From Ottowia sp. (lineage in GTDB: Bacteria > Pseudomonadota > Gammaproteobacteria > Burkholderiales > Burkholderiaceae_C), in assembly GCF_016703145.1 (NCBI RefSeq), contig NZ_JADJCO010000002.1:248001-312000 (forward strand): a stretch of 64,000 nt of DNA. The letters are read 5' to 3'. The notes under the pieces were generated by a model. That model had not been told where the DNA came from. It ran no database searches and saw only the letters and a program-made list of their open reading frames with translations. The position numbers and the translations under genes were made by a program. Within the stretch, counting starts at the first letter, position 1; each line of letters opens with the position of its first letter. This document shows positions 7,013-17,170 of the stretch, piece after piece.

Positions 7013-9154
7013 TTACCCCAAGTCCTGTAAGTCTTGCAAAAATTCCGATCCTGGCTCGACACCCGTGACAAAAAGCCAATCACGGGCGCGGGTGCATGCC
7101 ACGTACAGCAGGTGCCGCTCGGAGTTGTAGACCTCTTCCAGGTCCGCCTTATCCGCCACGGATTCGGTGCGTTCTTGCAGCGGCAGCACTTCATCGTCAC
7201 AGGCCATCACCGCGACGGCTCTGAATTCCAGCCCTTTCGCCAGGTGCATGGTGCAGATGTTCAGCGCATCCGGGGCCGTGCCAGGCATCGCGGTGATCGC
7301 AGCCAGCCGGCCATCCAGCACGGTGTGCGCCATGCCGGCGAGTTCGGCGGCGGCCTGCGCACGCCCCATCTGCGCATCGGAGCGCACGAAGACCGCCAGG
7401 TCGCGCGCGGGCAGGCCGTCTGCGGCACGCGCGCGCAACCAGTCCGCGATCGCCTGCACTTCCTGATCCTCGTCGTCAAACAGGCGCACGAGCGGGCTCG
7501 GGCCATTGAACACCGACACGGTGCCACGGCGGTCTTCGGTATTGCCATCCACATCCGACACCTCCGGCCCCAGCAGGCGATCCGCCTGCACACGGATCTG
7601 ATGCGAAGTCCGGTAGTTGATGTGCAAGGTACGCGACCGTCCCCGAACATCCACACCCAGCGATTTCCAGGAAAACGGCTGCTGAAAAATGCGTTGCCCC
7701 AGATCGCCTGCAAAGAACAATCCGTTGGGCGCATGGCCAGCCAGCGCCGACAAGAATCGCAGTTGGGGCACGCTCAAGTCCTGCGCTTCGTCCACCACCA
7801 CGTGATCGAAGACGGGGGCCTGCTGAGCCGCCACGCGCCGGGACTGCACGGATGCAAGCTGCGTGAACAGTCCGGCCCAGGTGATCAGGCCCCGGCTCGC
7901 CAGCTTGCGCTGCAGGGTCTCGAACACCTGCCACAAGGCCGCGCGTTGCGCCTCGGCCAATCGGGTCTTGCGGCCCAGGCGTTTGATGTCCCGGTACGCC
8001 TCCCACTGGTCGAGCTGCCAGGCATCGACCATCTCTTCCCACTCGCTGAACACGAACGACGGGCTGAATTTCAACCCACCCAGGCCGGGCACACATTCGT
8101 CCCATGCGGCCTGCATGAGCTCACGCAGTTCCGCGTCAGACGCCACGCGCGCCGGCCCCACCTGCGCTTGGTACAGACGCAGGCCGATCGCGTTCAGCGA
8201 CAACACCTCCAGTCGTTCTGCCAGCCGGGTCTGATGGCCGATCAGGCGCCGCAGCTTGTCGTGCAGCGCGTAGGCCAGCGTGTCGGAGAAGGTGGTCAGC
8301 AACACCCGGCTGTCCGGCTCGCTTTGGGCCAGGAACACCGCCCGGTGCAGCGCCAGGATGGTCTTGCCCGTGCCGGCCGAGCCGGCGATGCGGGTCGGGC
8401 CGTTGTAGTTGCGCTCCACCCACTGCCGCTGGGCGGGGTGCAGGAAGATCGTCCACTTGTCCCAAGGAAAATCGAGCGCACGCGCCAACTCGTCCACGTC
8501 GTGCATGACGCGGAAGCGCCGTTGCGCATCCGGGTGGGCGAACGGGTCGGCGCCTGCCGGGGCCGCCACGGCGAACGCAGGCCGCCCACCCGTGGCCAGT
8601 TCAAGCAGGGCTTCCGCAGCTTCGGAGGGAAGATGATCCGCCAGAGACAGCAGTTCATCGTCGTCGGCAATGGCGCGCACATCGGCCAACCAGTCGGCCG
8701 GCACGCCATAGGCCAGCAATTCGCTGTCGGAACGGTCGGCAAACAAGGCGTTTTTTGCGGGCGGTACTGAACCCGCTACCGTCGCTGCCGGCAAATGCCG
8801 CGACGGGGCCACGATCTCCTCGATGCGCTCGCGAATCTCCACCCACTGCGCCGCGCCCGTCTTGGGATGCACCTCCAGCTTGCGGCGCTCGGCCCAGCGG
8901 TAGGCCGGGTCGTGATGCGCCACGTAGCACAGCAGAAAGCTCGCATCGGTGCGGTGCACGATCAAGCGCAGATCGCGGCCCACGCGGGCCGACCAGAAAT
9001 GCTTGTCTTTCGACTGCTCGATGCGGTGCAGCTGCATGCCGGGGTTGACCGGGTTCACCTGCAGATCGAAGGCGGTGGTCTTGACCAGCTTCTGCTCCTC
9101 GCCGGTCAGGCGGGCCAGGCTGTCGGTGAAGGTGTCGGCGATTCTGAAATCCAT
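7013..9154 (-). CDS. UvrD-like helicase with N-terminal RelE/ParE-like domain
   Basis: 713 residues. Residues 1-110 resemble a RelE/ParE toxin fold (DKHFWSARVGRDLRLIVHRT, then LLCYVAHHDPAYRWAERR). The rest is a superfamily 1 helicase: Walker A GSAGTGKT at 258-265, DEAQ at 455-458, a late helicase motif CTMHLAKGLEFRAVAV and the C-terminal YVACTRARDWLFV motif. It probably unwinds or clears DNA ends or stalled complexes; whether the RelE-like domain has nuclease activity is unknown. The ATG at 9154 is preferred over in-frame TTG codons upstream. It is the last gene of the island operon, 36 bases after the SbcC-like gene. Confidence 0.85.
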   Translation of the reverse strand: MDFRIADTFTDSLARLTGEEQKLVKTTAFDLQVNPVNPGMQLHRIEQSKDKHFWSARVGRDLRLIVHRTDASFLLCYVAHHDPAYRWAERRKLEVHPKTGAAQWVEIRERIEEIVAPSRHLPAATVAGSVPPAKNALFADRSDSELLAYGVPADWLADVRAIADDDELLSLADHLPSEAAEALLELATGGRPAFAVAAPAGADPFAHPDAQRRFRVMHDVDELARALDFPWDKWTIFLHPAQRQWVERNYNGPTRIAGSAGTGKTILALHRAVFLAQSEPDSRVLLTTFSDTLAYALHDKLRRLIGHQTRLAERLEVLSLNAIGLRLYQAQVGPARVASDAELRELMQAAWDECVPGLGGLKFSPSFVFSEWEEMVDAWQLDQWEAYRDIKRLGRKTRLAEAQRAALWQVFETLQRKLASRGLITWAGLFTQLASVQSRRVAAQQAPVFDHVVVDEAQDLSVPQLRFLSALAGHAPNGLFFAGDLGQRIFQQPFSWKSLGVDVRGRSRTLHINYRTSHQIRVQADRLLGPEVSDVDGNTEDRRGTVSVFNGPSPLVRLFDDEDQEVQAIADWLRARAADGLPARDLAVFVRSDAQMGRAQAAAELAGMAHTVLDGRLAAITAMPGTAPDALNICTMHLAKGLEFRAVAVMACDDEVLPLQERTESVADKADLEEVYNSERHLLYVACTRARDWLFVTGVEPGSEFLQDLQDLG

Positions 9155-9190
9155 GTCATGGACTCCCAACGTCAAGCTCGGGAACGAAGC

Positions 9191-11830
9191 TCATGACGAT
9201 GCCCGCAACGCCGCCAGTTCGCGTGGCGCCACGCCCAGGTCGCGCCAATTGCCGGGATGGCAGGTGAACAAGAGAATCTGGTGCCGTTGCCCGGCGTCGA
9301 ACAAGATGCGCTTCATCTGCTCCAGGCGCTGCGCGTCGCTATGCACCAGTGCATCGTCGAGGATGATGAGCGTTGGGCGACCGGCCTCCTTGAGCAGATC
9401 GGCGTAGGCCAGACGACTGATCAGCCCCATCTGTTCGCGCGCGCCGAAGCTGAAGGCCTCGAAGTCACCCACCTCCTCGTGTTGCGACCCCGAGCGACGT
9501 GACAACTTGTCGGGCGACAGGTTCTCGTCCACCGACAAGCGCGCCTGCGCGAAAAGCAGCTGCACATACCGATCCAGGTGCTTTTGCAACGGTGCCTGCA
9601 ACTGCCGCATGAGCGCCTGCCGCTGCGCATGCAGCAGGCCGAGCAACAGGTCGAGCGCGCCCGCGCGACGCGACAGCTCGCTGCGCCGTCGCCGCACACC
9701 TTCATGCTCGCGCGCACGCTCTGCTCGCTGCTCCTCCAGCCCCAGCGCGCCCTGGGCCTGCACGCCCGCAGCCAGGCCGGTGAGTTCGAGCTTGCGCTGC
9801 GATGCCGCTTTCTCCAGCTCCTGCGCCGTGCCGGACAGCCGCTGCACGTCCTGGCGCAGGATGTCCGGCCGGGCGGCATCGATCCGGTGTCCGAGCGCCG
9901 TGATCGAAGCGGCGCAGCGTTCCTCGTCCACGCGCAGGTCGGTGAGTTGCTGCTGAGCTTGCTGGACCTTTTGTTGGCGTTCGGGAGACTGAAGCTCATC
10001 GTTCAGCCGCGCCAGTTCCCGCGCGGCCGTGTCGGCATCACGCTCGGCCAGGGCCAACGTCTGCCGAGCGTCGCCCGCCCCCTTTTCCATCTCGCTCAAT
10101 TGCTGCTGCGCGGTGGTGAGCCGAGCCTCGGCGGTCTTGAGGGTTGTCACATGCCCGTGCGCGGCCGGCAGGTCTCGCAGTTGCTGCGCGATCTCCTCGA
10201 TTCGTGCCGCAGTGCTCTGCTGGTCCGATTGCAGCGCGTCGAGTCCTTTTGGCGCCAAGGTGGCCAGCATGGCCTCCTTGCCTTCGATCTCCTTGCCCAG
10301 GTCGTGAAGGCGCTGCGCGCGCTGTTCAGCCTCCACCACGGTGGCGACCGACAGCGCACGCAAGCCGGCAGCCAGCGCATCTTCGGCGCGCTGCTGCTGG
10401 CGTGCCAGCTCGGCCACATCCTCCCCGCCGGGCTGGATGCGCAGCCGCCCGACACCTTCAATTTCCATATCGGCCACCGACAGCAACAGCCGCTCGCCCC
10501 GGCCGCTCAGGCTCTGGCCATCGAGTCGCAACGCCTGACCGGGCAGCACATCGAAATGCAGGCGCGTGGCGATGGCCTCTCGCCGTATGCGCAACGCATC
10601 CAACTCCGCCTGCTGATTTTTCAGTCGCTTCAGCGCCTTGGCTTCGATGGGCTGCGTTTGCCGCTGAGTACGCAGGGTGTTCAATTCATCCTGAACCTGC
10701 CGGGCGCTGTTGAATTGATCGCCGATCGACTGCGCCGCAAGCTGACGATGCTCGCGCTCCAGGCTCTGGCGCAGCTCGTGCCGTTGTGCCTGCTGCAGGC
10801 TTTCTCGCGCCTGTGCATAGGCTGCTTGCGAAACCTCCCATCGGGCCTGAACCGCGGGCTGCCCGGCCTGCAGTTCGGTCAGCCGCATGCGCGCGCTTTC
10901 GTTCAGCCGCGTGCGCTCTTGCAGATCGTCCGCCTGAGCCTGCCGACGGGCCAACTGGTCGCGCACCAGGTCCAACTGCGCCCGGCAGCTCCTGAGCGCT
11001 TGCTCCTCACGCTCGCGCTGTGCACCCCAGGCATCCACCTCGGCCAGCTTGCCTGCGTTTTCTTCGGCCTGCTGTCTGTACTGCTCCCAGGGCCGTTCGC
11101 TTTCGTCCAATGCCTGCTGGCGGCGCAGCTCGCCGAGGCGATCCACCTGCTGTTGATACCGGGCGATCTTGTCATCCAAGGCCGCGATCTCATCGGCCAG
11201 CGCCCCGTCCTGCTCGATGACCCTGGCGTACTCGCCCTTCGGCCGACTGGTGTCGGTCAGCAATGCAGATCGCTGACGCTCGACTTCGATCGTCACCTCG
11301 TCCCCGGCGCCGCTGGCGATCTCGCCCAGCGATCCACCCAGCGCAGACTTGAGGTGCTGTCCCGCATGCTCCACCGCAGTGCGCACGTTCTGCCCATCGC
11401 CCTGCTCGATCCACAACAGCCCCGGAATGCCCCAATGCTCGGGCTTGCTGCCACCACGGCCCGGAAACTGAAAGCCGAGCAGTTCGGCCAACTTTTCTTC
11501 GGCCTCGTCGCCGTTGAACGCGGTGCCGTCCACCTGCAGATCGCAACGCTTGTGCTTGAGAAAGCTCTTGTGCAACTGCCAGCGCCGCCCCTGACTGTCA
11601 AAAGTCAGCGACACGACGGGCGCGGCGGAAGAATCGCCCCAAGGCTGCAGGTCATCGACGCTGCTGGAGCGATGCCGCTCGAAAAATGCCGCCCGAATGG
11701 CCCGCACCAGCGTGCTCTTGCCCGATTCGTTCGGGCCGCTGAAAAGGTTGATTCCAGGCGCCAGGCCGTCGATCACCACGGGCTGGCGGAACTGGCGCAC
11801 TTGTTCAATACGCAGATGCTGCAGCTTCAT
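9191..11830 (-). CDS. SbcC/YhaN-like SMC-type ATPase
   Basis: 879 residues with split ATPase halves and a central coiled coil. Walker A GPNESGKST is at residues 32-40. The middle (about 190-760) is rich in Gln, Glu, Ala and Leu, as in long coiled coils. The C-terminal half has a signature-like SFGAREQMGLISRLAYADLL and Walker B TLIILDDALVHSD. No zinc-hook CxxC is seen at the centre, so it resembles YhaN-type rather than classical Rad50/SbcC proteins. The ATG overlaps the stop of the upstream nuclease gene by four bases (ATGA), indicating a complex of the two products, as in SbcCD. Confidence 0.88.
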   Translation of the reverse strand: MKLQHLRIEQVRQFRQPVVIDGLAPGINLFSGPNESGKSTLVRAIRAAFFERHRSSSVDDLQPWGDSSAAPVVSLTFDSQGRRWQLHKSFLKHKRCDLQVDGTAFNGDEAEEKLAELLGFQFPGRGGSKPEHWGIPGLLWIEQGDGQNVRTAVEHAGQHLKSALGGSLGEIASGAGDEVTIEVERQRSALLTDTSRPKGEYARVIEQDGALADEIAALDDKIARYQQQVDRLGELRRQQALDESERPWEQYRQQAEENAGKLAEVDAWGAQREREEQALRSCRAQLDLVRDQLARRQAQADDLQERTRLNESARMRLTELQAGQPAVQARWEVSQAAYAQARESLQQAQRHELRQSLEREHRQLAAQSIGDQFNSARQVQDELNTLRTQRQTQPIEAKALKRLKNQQAELDALRIRREAIATRLHFDVLPGQALRLDGQSLSGRGERLLLSVADMEIEGVGRLRIQPGGEDVAELARQQQRAEDALAAGLRALSVATVVEAEQRAQRLHDLGKEIEGKEAMLATLAPKGLDALQSDQQSTAARIEEIAQQLRDLPAAHGHVTTLKTAEARLTTAQQQLSEMEKGAGDARQTLALAERDADTAARELARLNDELQSPERQQKVQQAQQQLTDLRVDEERCAASITALGHRIDAARPDILRQDVQRLSGTAQELEKAASQRKLELTGLAAGVQAQGALGLEEQRAERAREHEGVRRRRSELSRRAGALDLLLGLLHAQRQALMRQLQAPLQKHLDRYVQLLFAQARLSVDENLSPDKLSRRSGSQHEEVGDFEAFSFGAREQMGLISRLAYADLLKEAGRPTLIILDDALVHSDAQRLEQMKRILFDAGQRHQILLFTCHPGNWRDLGVAPRELAALRASS

Positions 11831-12963
11831 GCGGCGGCCTCCCCGGTCTGCTCCTGCGCCTGACGCTGGCGCAGCAGCGTCGCCAGAATGCCCAGTGCAT
11901 CGCGGGCTGGTTCACCTTCTTCGCCTTGCTGACGATCCCGCAGGGCAGCCACCACCGCGCCCAGATAGCCGTCCACCCGCAGCGATGCAATGTCCTCGTC
12001 GGTGGGTTGTAGGCGCAACCCGGATTCGTCGCACTGCACGCTGCGATGCCGCGCCTCGGCCACTGACAACGCCCGTTGCAACCGCTCCCGACCGGCCAAG
12101 TCCAACAGGCCAGCAAGCCGAATATCCAATACCGCCTTGGCGGGTGCAGCATCCAGGCGCTGGAGCAAGCCGTCCAGATCAGACGCCACCTCGATGCGCT
12201 CGTGCCACTGCTGCCAGATGTGCTGCCCCACCGCATGCGGCGTGACGCGCGGCGCGGCGCCGGGCGCGTCGATCACCACCTGCAATACCTGGCCAGCCCC
12301 GTTGTCCTTGAAGCGCTCCTGCTCCGGCGTGCCGCTGTACCAGGTGCGCGCATTCACCTGCTTGCAGCCGTGCCAGTCGCCAAGGGCCAGATAGTCCAGC
12401 CGGGCCCGCGCCGCGCGATCGGCCGCAATGGGGTTGGGCGAATCAATGTCTTCGGGCAGGATGCCCTGCACGCTGCCATGGGCCAGGCCCACGCGCAGCA
12501 GGCCGGGTGGCGTGTCGGCCGCATCGAACCAGGCAGAGAGGTCATCGTGCGTGTGGCGCTGCATCAGCGGCGCGGGCAGCACTGCCAGGCCATGAGCCTC
12601 GAGCGTCAACACCTGCGGCGTCAGTGCCAGATGCACGTTTCGCGGCACGGCGCCCAGACGTTGCGCCCGGCTCCACGCGCTTTCCGCCAGGGCCGCGTCG
12701 TGATTGCCAGGCAACAGAACCCATGGGCCGGCAAAGCCCTCCAGACTGTTGAACAGGCGCCGAATGCTGCGATCGCTCACCGTCTGCGCGTCGAACACAT
12801 CGCCCGCGACCAGCACGGCATCGACGGCAAGCTCGGTCGCCAGCCGGGCAATGCGTTCCACCGTCGTGAAGCGTGCCTCGGCCAGCGCCGCCGCGTCGTC
12901 CGGGGGAAATCGGTTGTATTGACGCCCGATCTGCCAGTCGGCCGTGTGAATGAAGTTCGGCAT
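11827..12963 (-). CDS. SbcD/Mre11-like metallophosphoesterase nuclease
   Basis: 378 residues of the calcineurin-like phosphoesterase family, the nuclease partner of the SbcC-like ATPase encoded immediately after it. Metal motifs: HTADWQ (residues 6-11), GDVFD (54-58), GNHD (86-89), GLAHGS and the later GDWHG. The first motif has Gln where SbcD proteins usually have His (DWH). If the family alignment holds, one metal ligand is replaced, although related subfamilies also carry this form. Mre11-like enzymes trim blocked DNA ends. The start ATG at 12963 lies 109 bases after the methyltransferase stop. Confidence 0.86.
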   Translation of the reverse strand: MPNFIHTADWQIGRQYNRFPPDDAAALAEARFTTVERIARLATELAVDAVLVAGDVFDAQTVSDRSIRRLFNSLEGFAGPWVLLPGNHDAALAESAWSRAQRLGAVPRNVHLALTPQVLTLEAHGLAVLPAPLMQRHTHDDLSAWFDAADTPPGLLRVGLAHGSVQGILPEDIDSPNPIAADRAARARLDYLALGDWHGCKQVNARTWYSGTPEQERFKDNGAGQVLQVVIDAPGAAPRVTPHAVGQHIWQQWHERIEVASDLDGLLQRLDAAPAKAVLDIRLAGLLDLAGRERLQRALSVAEARHRSVQCDESGLRLQPTDEDIASLRVDGYLGAVVAALRDRQQGEEGEPARDALGILATLLRQRQAQEQTGEAAA

Positions 12964-14117
12964 TCGTCTCCTCTTTCTGCTCTTGGTTTCTTCGATCCAG
13001 ACCCGTGGGTCGTCCTGCGCTGTCCATCGTCAGTGCGCCGCGCATTTCCTCGGCGCGAGTGGAAAAGCATCCTCACGACACCCTGAACACCTTCATCACC
13101 TCATCCCCCAGGTGATTGATGACCTTCACCGCAATCCGCCCTGACTTCGGCTTCTCGAACGGGCGCGAGGTGTCGCTGTTGAGCGAGGCCCAGGCTTCGG
13201 CGTCCATCTCGGCCTTGAGCGTGGTCTTGAGGGATTTGTAGGGGTCGTTCGCGCCCAGGAAGTAGGCGTGGCGGACGAAGAAGCTCTCTTCGTTGTAGTC
13301 GGTGTCGATGAACCAGCAGGCGATGCCATCGGCGCCGTCGCTGCGCACCTCGCCGGTGTTGGGGTGGAACACGTCCACGCCGTTCACTTTCACGCGCAAC
13401 TGGCCATCGGCACCCTCGGGGCCGGCATCCAGGATGTCGATGTCCGGCTCGCCGAAGATCACGAACAGGTTGCCCTTGCCGGTGTTCTTCAGGTCGTCGG
13501 CCATGTGCAGGTCGGCGTTCATGCGGGCCTTGAGCACGGGGATGCGGCCGAGCTTGTCGAACTCGCTGGAATGCGCGTCGTAGTTGAAGGCGCAGGCAAT
13601 CAGCACGTCGAAGCCGGCGTCGCCCGCCTCGCGTGCGGCGGCCACCAGGTCGGGCCGGGCCACGGTGCCGAACTCGGGGCCGATGAAGATGGCGGCGCGC
13701 TTTTCGGCATCGCCTTCCGCATAGCGGCCTTCGGCGCAGACCAGTTCGCCGGGCCAGGGTGTGAGCGAGGTGAATGTGATCTTGTCTTGCTTGTGCGCCT
13801 GCTGCACACCGGCCGTCTTGAGATTTTCCAGGATGATCTGGACGAAGTTGCGCTCGGCGTTGCGTTCATCGTTGTAGTGGGCCTGCCGCTCCATGGCCTT
13901 GGGGCTGGCGGGGTCGATCAACTCGTCGTCGGCGCCCACGCCCAGCACGCGGTGGGGCAGCAGGCTTTCCACGGTGAAGGGGCCGGCCACGCGCACCTTC
14001 TTCTTGTCAGAGAAGGGTTTGTCGTAGAGAAATTCGAACTCGGCCTTGGCGGCGATGCTGGCGTCGATTTCCTTCTGCCGTGCGATGCGCGCTTGCCACC
14101 ACTGGTTTATGAGCGTT

Positions 14118-14176
14118 TTTGCCTTATGGCCCTTGTCCGACAAGGGGTTGATGCTATCAAGTTTGATGGTTTTCCA
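14118..14176. repeat. Family A repeat inside the methyltransferase gene
   Basis: The plus strand contains GTTTTTGCC, a CCTTGTCC...GGGG block and TTGATGCTATCAAGTTTGATG. The latter resembles GGTGCTATCAAATTCGATG in the gspN-gspM gap. It encodes WKTIKLDSINPLSDKG in frame, just before the WWQARIARQKEID block expected of this family. Confidence 0.5.
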
Positions 14177-15191
14177 ACCCCCCACATCACCCGCATCGGG
14201 CAGGGCGCGCGGCAATTCCCATTCCTGCCAGGCCGTGCCCAGCAGCGCGTTGATCTGCGCGCGCAGCGGCTCCAGCACCTGCTGGTGCTGCGCCCAGATC
14301 ACGTCGATCTCGGCGTTGTTGGCGATGGATTTGAGCGTGATGTGCGGCACGCGCTCGTAGACGAAGCCCTGGCGCACGTCGCCATGCACCGGCGCGCTGG
14401 AGGGCGCGCTGCGCGTGACCTCGGCCTCCTTCAACTGGCCTTCGCGGCTGTCGGCCAGCAGGTAGTAGGGGTAGCGCGCGCCCATGATGCGGGCGCGAGC
14501 CAGCGCCAAGGCCACACGCGAGGTGTCGATGGTGATCCAGCGGCGGCCCCATTGCTCAGCGACGTAGGCGGTGGTGCCGGAACCGCAGGTGGGGTCGAGG
14601 ATGAGGTCGCCAGGGTCGGTGGTCATGAGGATCGCTTGCTGTATTGCGATGCTCGGCGTTTGTACGACATAGACCTTCGCATCGCTGAAGCCGCTCTGTC
14701 GAGTGTTGTCCCAAATATTGTTCCGGGTCATTACCCGAAAATCATCGAGATAGCGCTTGAACCGCAGCGTGTTGCCGATGGCTAGCAAGCGATCTGCATT
14801 TCGAAGCCGGGAAAGTCCCATTTCGTTCGTGCTGAACGTTCGTGTTCCGGGTGAGAACTTCCGTCCCTTGAACTCGAATAGACGCACGTCATTCTCCCCA
14901 CTTGAGCGTGCGCTAGTGATCGGGTTGGGGTGATAAACCTTTGCCCCCGTAGGCAACGGTGCGAAGCCCGCCAGTTGCTCCGGACTCATCGTGAATGGCG
15001 CGTAGCTTTCATCTTCAAAGAAACGGAGGTTGTCATCGCCGACATAAGTTCGATCATCAAAGAGAGGGCGGTATTTGACCTTGGCCTTGTCCTTCGTGTA
15101 CCAAAGCAGCACGTCGTAGCTGCTGTCTAGAAGCGCACTTCCTTTGCCAGTTGTTTTGCGAAAAACGATTTCGCTACAACAGTTCTCATCC

Positions 15192-16295
15192 GGCGGTTTC
15201 AAGACCGAAGCGCAACACGTGGTTATTGAGCGAGAACTGGAGCCTGCTGAGCCATGGCCAGCAGGTGTGAGAAGACGGCCAGCGGGGTGTTGAAGCCATG
15301 GGTTGCGCGAGGTCTGCTGTTCAAGCTGTCGGCGATGGCGTCCAGTTCGTCCTGGCTGTGCACGCTCAGGTCAGTGCCCTTGGGCAGGTACTGGCGCAGC
15401 AGCCCGTTGGTGTTCTCGCAGGTGCCGCGCTGCCAGGGGCTGTGGGGGTCGCAGAAGTAGACCTGCACGCCCGTGGCGGCGGCCAGTTGCCGGTGGTAGC
15501 TCATCTCCTTGCCCTGGTCGTAGGTGAAGCTCTTGCGCATCGGATCGGCAATCGCGTTGAGCTTGGCCGTGAAACCGGCCAGCGCCGAGCTGGCCGTGGC
15601 ATCGTCCATCTTGGCCAGCAGCACCAGGCGGCTGGAGCGCTCCACCAGCACGCCCACGGAGGACTTGTTGCCCGCCCCTTTGATGAAGTCGCCTTCCCAG
15701 TGGCCGGGCATCACGCGATCCTCGATCTCGGGTGGGCGCACGTGGATGCTGACCATCTCGGGGATCTGGCCACGCCGGTCGGTGCCACGGCTGCGCGGCA
15801 ACCGTGTGCCACGGCCCTGGCGCAGGCAGGCGATGAGCTGGCGGCGCAGTTCGCCCCGAGGCTGGGCGTAGATGGCGGTGTAGATGGTTTCGTGGGACAC
15901 GTGGGCGCGGCCTCGTTGGGAAAGGTGCGCTTGAGGGTAGCGGCAATCTGCTGGGGCGACCACTTCCAGTCCAACAGGGTCATCACCAGGCTCCAGGACA
16001 GGCTGTCAGAAGACAGTTTGGCAAGAGGGCGGGCAGCACGCCGGCGCGCCTGGCAGGACAGCTGTGCGCGGTGCGAGCCGTAGGCCGCGTCAGCGCCCGT
16101 GTTGCGCGCCAGCTCGCGGCTGATCGTCGATGGCGATCGCCCCAGCGTGCGGGCCATCGCGCGCACGCTTTGCCCTTGCTGGCGCATGCTCGCGATCGTC
16201 ATGCGGTCTTCGGGTTGGAGTTGTTCGTATCGGGAGGCGGATGGCATGTGAACACCTTACAGCAGGGGGTGTTGCACTTCGGATTTGAGGCCGCC
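15192..16295 (-). mobile_element. IS30-family insertion sequence, 1104 bp, with 3-bp target duplication
   Basis: The terminal inverted repeats are 27 bp with 22 matches: 15192-15218 (begins GGCGGTTTCAAG) and 16269-16295 (begins, on the opposite strand, GGCGGCCTCAAA). TCC occurs directly outside both ends (15189-15191 and 16296-16298), giving a 3-bp target-site duplication. Excision with loss of one TCC rejoins the interrupted methyltransferase as VFGDENCCSEI. The single transposase gene inside is itself frameshifted. Confidence 0.93.
15223..16247 (-). pseudogene. IS30-family transposase, frameshifted
   Basis: The N-terminal part (16247 to about 15910) has the helix-turn-helix region ending in a GRSPSTISRELARN motif. 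The C-terminal part (to 15223) has the DDE integrase core: MPGHWEGDFIKG, FTYDQGKEM and CDPHSPWQRGTCENTNGLLR. The two are in different frames; the change occurs near 15905-15916, where one base appears to be missing between FPNEA and HVSHETIYTAIY. IS30 transposases are normally one continuous frame, so this copy is probably inactive unless the gap is a sequencing error. No slippery sequence typical of programmed frameshifting is visible. Confidence 0.85.
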
Positions 16296-17170
16296 TCCCC
16301 AAACACCTCATCCATCACCGCTCGCACCCGGTGCACGTTCTCATCCCCGATCTGCACAAAGATCGACCCCGACTCCGTCAACAGATCGCGCGCCACCGTC
16401 AGCCGATCCCGGAGATAGGTCAGGTACGAATGGATGCCATCGCGCCAGGTATCGCGGAACGCCTTCACCTGCTCCGGCTCGCGCGTGATGTGCTGGGCGT
16501 TGCCGTCCTTCACGTCGCGGCTGGTGGTTGACCATTGGAAGTTGCTGTTGAATTTGATGCCGTAGGGCGGGTCGAAGTAGATGCACTGCACCTTGCCACG
16601 CAGGCCCTCGCGCTCGGCCAATGAGGCCATCACGTGCAGGCTGTCGCCCAGGATCATGCGGTTGGCCCAGTGGCCGTCGTGCTGGTAGAACTCGGTGCGC
16701 GCGTTGTCGCTGGGCAGGCCGTTGAAGTCGGCGAACAGGTCCACCTGGTCGATGAGCCGGCCGTTGCCGCGTTCCCTGGCTTCGTGCTGGCGCTCCGTTT
16801 CCCGGCGCAGGTCGTCGATCAGCACCTTGGGGTGCACCTTCTCCTGGATGTAGAGCGGCGGGGCGTTGACGACGAGGTCGCTCCAGTCCTGCTGGTCCTT
16901 GCCGCGCCACAGCAGTTGGGGTCCAGGTCGCGGTTCAGGCGGCCCGCGCGCTGGAGCAGTTCCGACGCTTCGCCCAAGTCGTGCAACGCCGCGAGTTCAT
17001 TGAGCCACTGCGTGTTGGCGCGCGGGTAGGCCACGGGCTTGGGGCTTTGCTCGTCCCGGGCCATCACCGACTGGTATTCGGCCGTGGGGATGTTCTTGCG
17101 CGTGGCACCCTCGTGTTTAAGGGTGTCGACGACGAGGGGGGCTTTGGGTTGTCTTGTGGCCATGGGTCGG

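Larger units (their letters stand above)
13073..17163 (-). pseudogene. Beta-class adenine DNA methyltransferase (mod), broken by IS30 and a frameshift
   Basis: The original protein would have about 994 residues. The N-terminal part (17163 to about 16920) is followed by a one-base loss in a G4 run at 16918-16921; the frame continues as QDWSDL...KVHPKVLIDDL and carries the catalytic DPPYGIKF motif. The IS30 element (15192-16295) then interrupts codons for VFGDEN. After it the frame resumes with CCSEIVFRKTTG and the SAM-binding DPTCGSGTT motif. The order DPPY then TCGSGT marks the beta class, as in type III Mod proteins. Removing the IS plus 3 bases and restoring one base gives an exact multiple of three (2985). 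A family A repeat lies near 14120-14175. No functional methyltransferase is expected unless the frameshift is a sequencing error and the IS excises. Confidence 0.88.

Noticed and set aside
15900..15920. Programmed frameshift in the IS30 transposase
   Set aside because: No slippery heptamer is visible, and IS30-family transposases are usually translated from one frame.
16918..16921. Phase-variable tract in mod
   Set aside because: The run is only four Gs, too short for normal slipped-strand phase variation; a fixed mutation or sequencing error is more likely.
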